DNA from: Fidelibacterota bacterium
GTDB taxonomy: Bacteria > Fidelibacterota > Marinisomatia > SCGC-AAA003-L08 > TS1B11
NCBI GenBank assembly: GCA_022564085.1
Contig: JADFMC010000060.1
Location: forward strand, 1-9,332
Length of the DNA stretch: 9,332 nucleotides
Direction: 5' to 3'
Shown here: one piece after another, positions 1 through 6,437 of the stretch
Numbering within the stretch: position 1 is the stretch's first letter
Layout of the letters: each line of letters opens with the position of its first letter
Program-made: the position numbers and the translations under genes
The notes under the pieces: generated by a model
The model's input: the letters and a program-made list of their open reading frames with translations, nothing else
Database searches by the model: none
What the model was told of the DNA's origin: nothing

Positions 1-892
1 TATTACCCTCATTCCCCAATAACAGATGTTGGGGTTGCATCCCCATGGACATACGAGGCGTAGTATCAAGTTGCGACAGCGTCCCCTCGGTGGTAATCAT
101 GGTAAGACTCTGGATGATTTGCTCAATATTTCCATAGCGGTTCTTTTTCATGCCGCTGGCATTGGTAGCGATCCAGCCGCCGAGGGTGGAAAACTCTATG
201 CTATCGGGTTCATGGCCCGACATGAAGCCCTCTTCGCCAAGCAACTCTTCAAGTCTCTTACCGGTAATACCCGCCTGGACACAGGCCCGAAAATTCTCCT
301 TGTCAATCCATTCGATTTTATTCATTCTGAGCATATCGACAGACACGATCATCCGGGTCTCGTTGGCCGGTAGCTGCAAAGCGTTGCTGACGCTGGTGCC
401 CCCTCCGTACGGTACGAGACAGACATCGTGCTCCTTGGCCAACGAGATAATGGTTTGGGCATCTTCCTCCGATTGACAAAAATAGACCATGTCCACTACG
501 CGAGATATGGATTCATATATTACTTTGTACACTTCATCGGCGGAGGTCTGGCCGTGGCTATGTATGAGCCGCACCTTATCGTCAAAGGAGTATTGATCCT
601 CCGTAAACGTAGTTTTAATGGCGGCACAAAACATTTCATTGATGGATGATGCTGGAACCACTGGTTGGCCGTATTCCGGCTTGATATCATCCAAATCCAG
701 TTTTACTTGCAGCATGCTTTCTACGTAGGGAATAAACTGCTTCATTCGATAGCCACAGAGACTATATCTATTGCCGGTGAGCGTAACGGATTTATCCGCA
801 TTAACTACAAATTTAGTATCGGCGTAACCCCACTTATGGTCCCATACCGCCAAGTCATCGGGTGATGAATTAACAGGGCTATTTTTAGGCAT
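1..892 (-). CDS. Alkylglycerone-phosphate synthase (alkyl-DHAP synthase), N-terminal part, runs off the left edge
   Basis: FAD enzyme that replaces the acyl chain of 1-acyl-dihydroxyacetone phosphate with a long-chain alcohol, making the ether bond of alkyl/plasmalogen-type lipids. I translated the minus strand by hand from the ATG at 892: 297 codons are open to the window edge. Motifs of this family appear in order: WGYADTKF (21-28), the FAD pyrophosphate-binding PYGGGTSVSNA (161-171), DMLRMNKIEWID (186-197), AGITGKRLE (207-215), GHEPDSIEFSTLGGW (226-240) and ASGMKKNRYGNIE (245-257). These match animal AGPS closely and separate it from glycolate oxidase or D-lactate dehydrogenase relatives. 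The C-terminal half with the catalytic tyrosine and His-rich loop is outside the window. The start has AAGG about 7 nt upstream and lies 2 nt after the acyltransferase stop, so it is the third gene of the cluster. Confidence in family is high; the exact lipid product is inferred. Confidence 0.93.
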   Translation of the reverse strand, partial: MPKNSPVNSSPDDLAVWDHKWGYADTKFVVNADKSVTLTGNRYSLCGYRMKQFIPYVESMLQVKLDLDDIKPEYGQPVVPASSINEMFCAAIKTTFTEDQYSFDDKVRLIHSHGQTSADEVYKVIYESISRVVDMVYFCQSEEDAQTIISLAKEHDVCLVPYGGGTSVSNALQLPANETRMIVSVDMLRMNKIEWIDKENFRACVQAGITGKRLEELLGEEGFMSGHEPDSIEFSTLGGWIATNASGMKKNRYGNIEQIIQSLTMITTEGTLSQLDTTPRMSMGMQPQHLLLGNEGN

Positions 893-894
893 GA

Positions 895-1656
895 TTATAC
901 CTTGTGCCGTCCAAGATTATGGATTGTCTTTTCAAGATCTTCGGTCATCTTTTGTATCGCTAGATATTCGATTTCATTTGAATTTAACGGGTCTGAACCA
1001 GCAGATTGAAAATATTGCTGCGGGTCCATAGGCTCGCCAATAAGTACTGATATTTTTTTGGGTCTCATAAAAAGGCTCCCTTTGGGCCAGGCCTTATGAC
1101 TGCCGTTGATGTAAACGGGCACAATAGGTATGCCCAGTTTGATGGCAAAGGACGTTGCCCCCTTTTTGAAGGGGCCCAAGCTGCCATCAAGTGAGCGGGT
1201 TCCTTCGGGGAAAAAGATTATATTGCGATTGCCATTTGAGATAAATATTTTGCAGAGATTAACCGTTTCCTCCGTAGAAATATTTCTGTCGACTTTAGGG
1301 GATCTATCGATCGGTATTAAAGTCATGATTATGCCGGTTAAATATTTTTTTATTCTATTTTCAAACCAATAATCCTTGGCTGCAATCATACCAAATTTGT
1401 TGAAACTTGTATTGCGGGCTATCATGAGAATTATCACATCCATGTGGCTGTTGTGATTACTGCAAAACATAAATGAACTGTCGGGGATATTTTCGCGCCC
1501 GGATACAGATAGTGGACAGTAGATTTTGAAAACTGTCCTGCAATATAGTTCGAAAAGTTTCTGGATAGACCGGCCCAAAAGGGCTGGACGCTCTAAAAGA
1601 TAGGCGTATTCTGGTGCAATTTCGTCACTTTCCAATGTAACCCCTGAATTATTCAA
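895..1656 (-). CDS. PlsC-family 1-acyl-glycerophosphate-type acyltransferase
   Basis: 253-residue acyltransferase expected to move an acyl chain from acyl-CoA or acyl-ACP to a glycerophosphate-type hydroxyl at the inner membrane. The four family blocks are present: NHNSHMD (67-73, catalytic H68 and D73 of HX4D), PIDRS (115-119), FPEGTRS (149-155, phosphate-binding) and IPIVPVYINGS (176-186). The start is TTG at 1656; no in-frame ATG occurs before residue 63, and GGAAGA lies 6 nt upstream of the TTG, which supports it. Only CCG separates this start from the reductase stop codon, in the same frame. It lies between HMG-CoA reductase and an alkyl-DHAP synthase, whose substrate is acyl-DHAP. It may therefore be the DHAP acyltransferase of the pathway, or the sn-2 acyltransferase acting after ether formation; sequence alone does not decide between these. 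Confidence 0.9.
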   Translation of the reverse strand: MNNSGVTLESDEIAPEYAYLLERPALLGRSIQKLFELYCRTVFKIYCPLSVSGRENIPDSSFMFCSNHNSHMDVIILMIARNTSFNKFGMIAAKDYWFENRIKKYLTGIIMTLIPIDRSPKVDRNISTEETVNLCKIFISNGNRNIIFFPEGTRSLDGSLGPFKKGATSFAIKLGIPIVPVYINGSHKAWPKGSLFMRPKKISVLIGEPMDPQQYFQSAGSDPLNSNEIEYLAIQKMTEDLEKTIHNLGRHKV

Positions 1657-1659
1657 CGG

Positions 1660-2811
1660 TTATCTTCCGTAGTTAGAATGCGATTCGGCAAATTCATTGC
1701 TTAATATGGCACCCCCCAGAGAGAGTTCCAATGCCAGAGCGGAAGCACAGACTATCTCAGCGAGTTTTTTAGACGAATTCTTTCCGGTACATTTGAGCAT
1801 TTCCAAATTTTTTCTCTGTTGCAGAAGACGGGTTCCACCTCCCACCGTTCCCACTGTAATAGAGGGCATGCTGAGTGTGATGTAAAGATCATCTCCATTT
1901 CTAATTTCACAGGTCATAATGCCCACAGAGTTCTCGGAGACACAGGCCGTATCCTGCCCGGTCGCCAGATAAATGGCCGTCAGGGCGTTGGAAACGTGCA
2001 GATTTAGGCCCACCACCCCGGCTAATAATGACCCAACAGTCAATTGCCGATAGCCATCGAGAAAATTTTCTGTGCTGCTTCTGAAGATCCTTTTAAGGTT
2101 GCGATTACTAATCAGGGCGCTGGCAACGACTTGATGGCCTCGTCCTAAAAGCAACGTTTTGTAAGCCGGATTCTTATCGCTGTTGAAGTTGGATTCTATG
2201 AGGTAGCGGTATTTATTTTTGCTCGAATAATTTTCATGGATGTATTTGCAGGCTTCAGCAGTGGCGATCGTGACCATATTCTGACCGGAAGCCTCCGCAG
2301 TGTTGTAGACGAAATCAAGAATCATAGTATTATGGGAGGTATATTTATCGATTCTGAGCAGTTTCCCGTGATTGGTCGTAGATTCAGCCGCCTGTTTGAT
2401 CTGCTGATACCGTTTATCGACCCATTTGTGAAAGACCTCCGATTCGTCGAGTTCCTCGAATATGAATACTGGGCTGCGAGATAGTTCCTGTTTGATGTGC
2501 CGGGTAGTTATTCCACCGGACATGGCCGTTGCCAGCATCCCACGGCACATGGACAGGGCCAGGGTGCCTTCGAGCGTACAGATCGGGACGCAGAACTCCC
2601 CCTTGGCATAGCTGCCATTTATTATCAAAGGACTGGCAATTGCCATGGGGATATTCATAAATCCCACATGGTTTTCGATGATGCCTTTTAACTCTTCCGG
2701 TTCGTTCCTGAGGGTGTCATCAATCTCAATGCCGGTATGCTTAGCAAGCCACTTCTTCCTCGTATCCGTATCTTTCCTGGTATATCCTCGATGTGGCGTT
2801 GTCAAGGCCAT
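1660..2811 (-). CDS. Hydroxymethylglutaryl-CoA reductase, class I-like catalytic domain
   Basis: 383-residue soluble enzyme expected to reduce HMG-CoA to mevalonate, the committed step of the mevalonate isoprenoid route. It lacks the N-terminal membrane domain of animal enzymes. The active-site set is intact: E81 in CTLEG (the TTEG position), K213 in SDKNPA, D287 in GQD and H378 in ESHSNYGR, near the C-terminus as in class I enzymes. Further family blocks are ENHVGFMNIPMAIASP (46-61) and MPSITVGTVGGGT (315-327). The nucleotide-binding motif usually written DAMGMNM reads EASGQNM (173-179), an unusual variant. ATG at 2811 has AGGGGGA about 5 nt upstream. It is the first gene of the cluster. No mevalonate kinase or HMG-CoA synthase is visible, so the fate of mevalonate, or whether a related substrate is used, is unknown. 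Confidence 0.92.
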   Translation of the reverse strand: MALTTPHRGYTRKDTDTRKKWLAKHTGIEIDDTLRNEPEELKGIIENHVGFMNIPMAIASPLIINGSYAKGEFCVPICTLEGTLALSMCRGMLATAMSGGITTRHIKQELSRSPVFIFEELDESEVFHKWVDKRYQQIKQAAESTTNHGKLLRIDKYTSHNTMILDFVYNTAEASGQNMVTIATAEACKYIHENYSSKNKYRYLIESNFNSDKNPAYKTLLLGRGHQVVASALISNRNLKRIFRSSTENFLDGYRQLTVGSLLAGVVGLNLHVSNALTAIYLATGQDTACVSENSVGIMTCEIRNGDDLYITLSMPSITVGTVGGGTRLLQQRKNLEMLKCTGKNSSKKLAEIVCASALALELSLGGAILSNEFAESHSNYGR

Positions 2812-2890
2812 AAATTCCCCCTTACTAAGTTCTGCGGTATTTGCGCCTCATGTCTTCGGTACATCTGTTATGTTTATATTGTCAAGCGTG

Positions 2891-2924
2891 AAATAAAAAG
2901 CGGGGCCTGCGAGATGCCGGCCCC
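2891..2924 (-). terminator. Hairpin with T-rich tail reading leftward, upstream of the HMG-CoA reductase gene
   Basis: GGGGCC (2902-2907) and GGCCCC (2919-2924) form a perfect 6-bp GC stem around an 11-nt loop. On the minus strand the stem is followed at once by gcTTTTTATTTC, the pattern of an intrinsic terminator. On the plus strand the T-run (2935-2939) is ten bases away, so that direction is weaker. It lies 80 nt upstream of the reductase start and no minus-strand gene is visible before it. It may insulate the cluster or act as an attenuator in its leader. TTGACA on the minus strand (2885-2880), just inside it, could be a -35 element, but I see no good -10 at the right spacing. Confidence 0.55.
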
Positions 2925-3397
2925 AGTAGTGTTGTTTTTCACCCGAGTTTAACAGCGATATCTTATATTTTCAAGGTTTTCGATTCATCTCGGGAAAGTA
3001 ATATTTCCTGCTGGATGTCGTATATGTCGCTCAAGCCGAACAGAGAATTGCTATATGGGATTATATGGGACCTAGCCGGGGGCAAGGTTTGTGCCTGGTA
3101 CGAACCGAAACTCAATTATTGCCCGATAGCTGAATAGACCAGGCAAGATCGTAATGCCGCTCACCACCGCCAGGAGGGGATCAAGCGCCGCTCGATGGCT
3201 AGGCAATTGTGAATGTGCCGGAGTTCGAAGTTATTGCACAACGCCCCTCACCCATCAGGTTGCCAGCCGTAAATGCATAGAAAAGAATATGTCGCGTAAT
3301 TGATTTGGCAATCACTACCTTCCGCGACGTGACGGGCGTCACATTGTTATGTCTGTCGCCAAACCACAAATGGCAATCAAACCGCCTAAGGAGTGTT
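2925..3397. other. Intergenic region without a recognisable gene
   Basis: I see no convincing coding region, tRNA or rRNA in these 473 bases. Short frames on both strands are interrupted and resemble nothing I recognise. Notable small items are a tandem repeat of TATATGGGAT/TATATGGGAC (3052-3071), a widely spaced CCCGAG/CTCGGG pair (from about 2943 to 2995) and the palindrome listed separately at 3328-3343. It may contain the promoter of the small gene that follows, but no clear -35/-10 pair stands out. Confidence 0.5.
3328..3343. promoter_or_regulatory. CRP/FNR-type palindromic operator candidate
   Basis: GTGACG-GG-CGTCAC (3329-3342) is a perfect 14-bp inverted repeat. Written as CGTGA-N6-TCACA (3328-3343) it differs from the TGTGA-N6-TCACA consensus of CRP-family regulators at one base. 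It lies about 55-70 bp before the start of the small secreted-protein gene, a typical activator distance. No regulator gene is in the window, so the assignment rests on the motif alone. Confidence 0.35.
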
Positions 3398-3749
3398 ATG
3401 ATGCTAATTAAACGACTGCTGCTACTGATCGCGTTGCCGTTGTTCGCCATCCCGGTGGCGTTGCTTGCCCAGGATAACGATGAGGAAGAGGGACACGTAT
3501 GGACCATATCCGCCTACTAAGGTGAATTTCAATGATATAGAAGCGCTGCTGGAGATGTGGGAGGAGGACTTTGTGACTACCACTGAGAACGAATTTGTGC
3601 TCAGTTCCAGGATCCTGACCCACCTGTGGGGTCCCGACTGGACGCTCATTATCCTAACTGAATATGCAAAATTCGAGGATATCGCTGCTGCCACGGCTAA
3701 GCGCACTGAACTCTTTGAAAAGAAATACACCAGTGAATCCAGGCGTTAG
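3398..3749 (+). pseudogene. Small secreted hypothetical protein, interrupted by a one-base (+1) frameshift
   Basis: I do not recognise this family by name. The first part (ATG at 3398 or 3401, after AAGGAG at 3388-3393; 3401 has the better 7-nt spacing) encodes a signal peptide: KR, then a leucine-rich core LLLLIALPLFAIPVALLA, then a likely signal peptidase site at ALLA-QD. An acidic stretch DNDEEE and GHVWTISAY follow, then TAA at 3518-3520. The next frame continues directly with KVNFNDIEALLEMWEEDF, a THLWGPDWTLIILTEYAKF segment and a charged C-terminus, ending at TAG 3747-3749. Omitting T3518 joins them as ..TISAY-KVNFND.. into one protein of about 116 residues. The beta-alpha pattern and the WGPDW..EY core suggest a small ferredoxin-like/dimeric alpha-beta-barrel fold, which is inference. 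The break could be a real mutation or a sequencing error. Confidence 0.65.
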
Positions 3750-4117
3750 GCCCGGACTAAGAAAATAAGAGCCCTTTTCCAGGGCCATACTGACGCCATC
3801 GTCCAAGAGAATCCCAAACTGACAAAATAGTTTGAGATCCGGATAACGGGGCTGCCCCTTTCCTGTGCGATGGGGCAGTTCGGCCCCAAACTATAGTTAG
3901 CCCGGCGCCCGGAAGCGCAACGCCCACCCGGCGGAGGCGATCCGGTGTGAGTCGCTGAACGGGCAGCCGTAGAGGTGAAGATCAATTAGCATTGACGGTT
4001 ACCTGCAGCATATCCACCTTTCCACCAACCTATCCATATAAGGTAAATTAGGCAGCGTGACTTGGCACGGTCATGGGACTGCGAGACTAACGCTAATGAA
4101 AAATTATGGAAGGCACT
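3750..4117 (+). other. Hairpin-rich leader/intergenic region before the phosphofructokinase gene
   Basis: There is no credible gene in these 368 bases, but the region is dense in inverted repeats. These are GCCCT-tttcc-AGGGC (3770-3784, followed by a T-rich run on the minus strand), CAAACT/AGTTTG (3815-3834), and a nested stem CTGCCCC/GGGGCAG (3852-3878) flanked by GGGG (3848-3851) and CCCC (3884-3887). There is also a branched set with GCCCG (3900-3904) pairing CGGGC (3960-3964) around GCGC-ccggaa-GCGC (3905-3918) and CACCCGG/CCGGTG arms. It could be a structured 5' leader, a cluster of terminators or a decayed repeat. I recognise no known riboswitch core. TATAAG near 4037 is a possible -10 but lacks a good -35. 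Confidence 0.4.
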
Positions 4118-5152
4118 ATGCGCATAGGCATCCTCACCGGCGGCGGCGACTGCCCCGGTCTCAATAGCGTGATCAGGGCGTTGGTACTAACCGGCGAGAA
4201 GCGCCACGGCTACCAGTTCCTCGGCTTCCGGGACGGCTGGAAAGGCCCCGTGGATAATCTTACCATGCCGCTGGACGGCGACACGGTGCGGGGGCAATAC
4301 GACCGCGGCGGCACAATGCTGGGCACCAGCCGCACCAATCCGCTTAAGGACCCGGCTCTGATCGATAAGATCAAGGCCAACTTAAAAGCCAACAAAGTCG
4401 ACGTGCTGGTAGTTATGGGTGGCGACGACACCCTGGGGGTGGCCACCAAGCTGGGCGAGCTGGGCATTAAGGTTATCGGGGTGCCTAAAACCATCGATAA
4501 CGACCTGAGCGCCACCGATACCACCTTTGGCTTCGACACTGCCGTTTCCATTGCCACTGAAGCGGTGGACCGGCTGCACACTACCGCCCGCTCCCATCAC
4601 CGGGTGCTGGTGGTGGAGGTCATGGGCCGCCATGCCGGCTGGATCGCCCTGCACACCGGCATAGCAGGCGGGGCGGACTACACCATGCTGCCCGAGCAGG
4701 ACACCGACCTGAGTGATCTGTGCGGGGCTGTGAACCGGGAATTCGGCCCCGGCCGCAAGAATTATGCCCTGGTAGTCGTGTCCGAAGGCGCCAAACTGGC
4801 CCGGATGAAGGAGCAGACGGTTCAGGATGACAGCCAGGATGCCTTTGGCCATGTGAAGCTGGGCGGTATCGGTGCGGCGGTAGCCAAGGCCATTGAACAG
4901 GAGACCGGCCATGAAACCCGTAGCGTGGTGTTGGGCCACACCCAGCGGGGTGGTTCACCAACGGCTTTCGATCGCGTATTATCCACCCGCTACGGCGTAT
5001 TCGCCGCTGAAATGATCCACCAGGGCAGGTACGGCCAGATGGCGGCTCTTCAGGGCGGAGAAATCGTGGCTGTGCCGTTAGCATCGGCAACCGAACAGAC
5101 CAAGACGGTGGGCCCGGAGTGGCTTGAAGTGTTGAAGGTGCTGCAGGCCTGA
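4118..5152 (+). CDS. 6-phosphofructokinase, pyrophosphate-dependent type
   Basis: 344-residue cytoplasmic enzyme interconverting fructose 6-phosphate and fructose 1,6-bisphosphate. The start is taken at the second ATG (4118), because GGAAGG lies 4 nt before it and family members begin like MRIGILTGGGDCPGLN; the ATG at 4106 has no ribosome site and would add only four residues. Motifs are GGGDCPGLN (8-16), MGGDDT (100-105), PKTIDND (123-129, catalytic Asp), MGRHAGWIA (169-177) and HTQRGGSP (274-281). In E. coli numbering the residues that set donor choice are G104 and G124; here they are D104 and K124, the pair typical of PPi-using enzymes. The reaction should therefore be reversible and serve both glycolysis and gluconeogenesis. 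ATP use cannot be fully excluded without assay. It is followed 56 nt later by aldolase, probably in one transcript. Confidence 0.92.
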   Translation: MRIGILTGGGDCPGLNSVIRALVLTGEKRHGYQFLGFRDGWKGPVDNLTMPLDGDTVRGQYDRGGTMLGTSRTNPLKDPALIDKIKANLKANKVDVLVVMGGDDTLGVATKLGELGIKVIGVPKTIDNDLSATDTTFGFDTAVSIATEAVDRLHTTARSHHRVLVVEVMGRHAGWIALHTGIAGGADYTMLPEQDTDLSDLCGAVNREFGPGRKNYALVVVSEGAKLARMKEQTVQDDSQDAFGHVKLGGIGAAVAKAIEQETGHETRSVVLGHTQRGGSPTAFDRVLSTRYGVFAAEMIHQGRYGQMAALQGGEIVAVPLASATEQTKTVGPEWLEVLKVLQA

Positions 5153-5208
5153 GGCCGGGGCTGCGGACAATTGTTGAAACTATGGAAATTATTGGATAGG
5201 AACAGACT

Positions 5209-6366
5209 ATGAGCAAGATTTATTCCACACCGCCCACCCTGAACCGGGAGCGGCGCTTCCCGGATAATATGCAAGCGGCCCATGCCCTGGCGCTCAAAGC
5301 CAAACAGGGCCGGAAGGGCAATCGCACCGGAGAACGCTATGCTTTACCGGCCTTTAATGTCACCAATATCCAGGGCATCAACTCGGCCTTCACCGCCTTC
5401 GAGACCCTGGGGTCATCGGGCTTGATGGCCTTTTCAAACAGCGCCCTGAAACATATGGGCGGAGGCGACCCGCTGTTCGGGCTGGAGGTGGCCTCCGATT
5501 ACGTGGCCCGCAAGGCCGCCCGCTCATCGGTTCAGGTGGCCACCCACTTAGACCACGGCGATTATATCAGCGAGCAGGGCCGCCGGGTGGTGCAGGCGGC
5601 GGTTTCCGCCCTCACCAGCGTGATGGCCGATAACTCCACCGACAAGGTGAATAAAGCCGGCCTGCCGTTGGAGGATAATATCGGCTACACCCGGGAGGTG
5701 GTGAATATGGCCCATCCGCTGGGTGTTTCCGTGGAGGGTGAACTGGGCGTGCTGGCCGGTGAGGAGGATGAGGACACCAAGAGTGACGTTTCGACCTATA
5801 CCGAACCTGATGAGCTGGCCCGTTTCCTGCGGGAAACCGGCGTGCTGATGCTGGCCCCCACCATCGGCACCATGCACGGCGCCAACAAGGGCCGGCCGGG
5901 CCATAAGGTCAAGCTGAACATTCCCCTGGCCCACGAGCTGCTCAAGATCGCCGACGGGATCAACGACGAGATAATTTTCGTGGCCCACGGGGCCTCGACC
6001 ATGTACGAAGATGTGCGGGACTATGCGGTGGAGCAGTTGGAGGCGCTGGGTGCGCCCTTCGACGGCACTGCCCAGACCTGGAAGGACTTCGTGGGCACCG
6101 ACTGGGAGCAGATCAAAGGGCTGATCGGGGCGGGCTTCTGCAAGATCAACACCGACACCGAGAATCGGCAGACGTTTCTGGCGGCCCTACTGGGCGCGGT
6201 GAACAAAAACGCCGCCAAGGTCGATATCCGCTGGTATGAGAAGCAGATGTGGGACGCCGTCAGCGCCAGTTATATCCAGAAGCTGATCATGGCAGGCAAT
6301 TATGGCGTCTGGCACGAGCCGAAGATCGATGTGGAGCAGTTCGTTTTCGACCTGCACAGTGTTTGA
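5209..6366 (+). CDS. Class II (zinc-dependent) fructose-bisphosphate aldolase
   Basis: 385-residue cytoplasmic metal-dependent aldolase that splits fructose 1,6-bisphosphate into DHAP and glyceraldehyde 3-phosphate, or joins them in gluconeogenesis. Key positions are visible: ATHLDHGD (111-118) with catalytic D115 and zinc ligand H116, VEGELG (175-180) with the glutamate ligand, GTMHGANKG (220-228) with H223, and FVAHGAS (257-263) with H260. The substrate-phosphate segment INTDTE (313-318) is also present. An extension of about 40 residues precedes the barrel (ALPAFNVTNIQG at 45-56), and length fits the longer class II enzymes. AGGA lies about 7 nt before ATG 5209. It takes the phosphofructokinase product directly, so the pair forms one glycolytic module. 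No classic terminator follows; only the palindrome CCGGTACCGG (6395-6404) lies between it and the converging sulfotransferase gene. Confidence 0.95.
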   Translation: MSKIYSTPPTLNRERRFPDNMQAAHALALKAKQGRKGNRTGERYALPAFNVTNIQGINSAFTAFETLGSSGLMAFSNSALKHMGGGDPLFGLEVASDYVARKAARSSVQVATHLDHGDYISEQGRRVVQAAVSALTSVMADNSTDKVNKAGLPLEDNIGYTREVVNMAHPLGVSVEGELGVLAGEEDEDTKSDVSTYTEPDELARFLRETGVLMLAPTIGTMHGANKGRPGHKVKLNIPLAHELLKIADGINDEIIFVAHGASTMYEDVRDYAVEQLEALGAPFDGTAQTWKDFVGTDWEQIKGLIGAGFCKINTDTENRQTFLAALLGAVNKNAAKVDIRWYEKQMWDAVSASYIQKLIMAGNYGVWHEPKIDVEQFVFDLHSV

Positions 6367-6437
6367 GCGTTTGATCAGATACAATTCGTAGCGGCCGGTA
6401 CCGGGCAGTCGGGCCTGTCCTCAGGTTAATCAACAGG

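Noticed and set aside
2960..2998. GGTTTTCGATTC, reminiscent of a tRNA T-arm, with CCCGAG/CTCGGG nearby
   Set aside because: No acceptor, D-arm or anticodon arm at the right distances, and no matching 7-bp acceptor stem.
3052..3071. Tandem 10-bp repeat TATATGGGAT/TATATGGGAC
   Set aside because: Only two short copies, with no array or associated gene; probably chance or simple slippage.
3745..3751. GTTAGGC at the stop codon of the small gene, like an integron attC core
   Set aside because: No matching RYYYAAC partner upstream at attC distance, and no second cassette or integrase.
3746..3985. 79-residue minus-strand frame in the hairpin-rich leader
   Set aside because: No recognisable domain, no ribosome site, and the region is dominated by inverted repeats.
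4062..4083. TTGGCACG followed by CTGCG, like a sigma-54 promoter
   Set aside because: The GG and GC elements are about five bases too far apart for sigma-54 (-24/-12) spacing.
4382..4939. Long minus-strand open frame inside the phosphofructokinase gene
   Set aside because: It is antisense to a gene with clear motifs, has no ribosome site, and its composition is that of a GC-rich shadow frame; the similar frame at 5548-5988 inside aldolase is rejected for the same reason.
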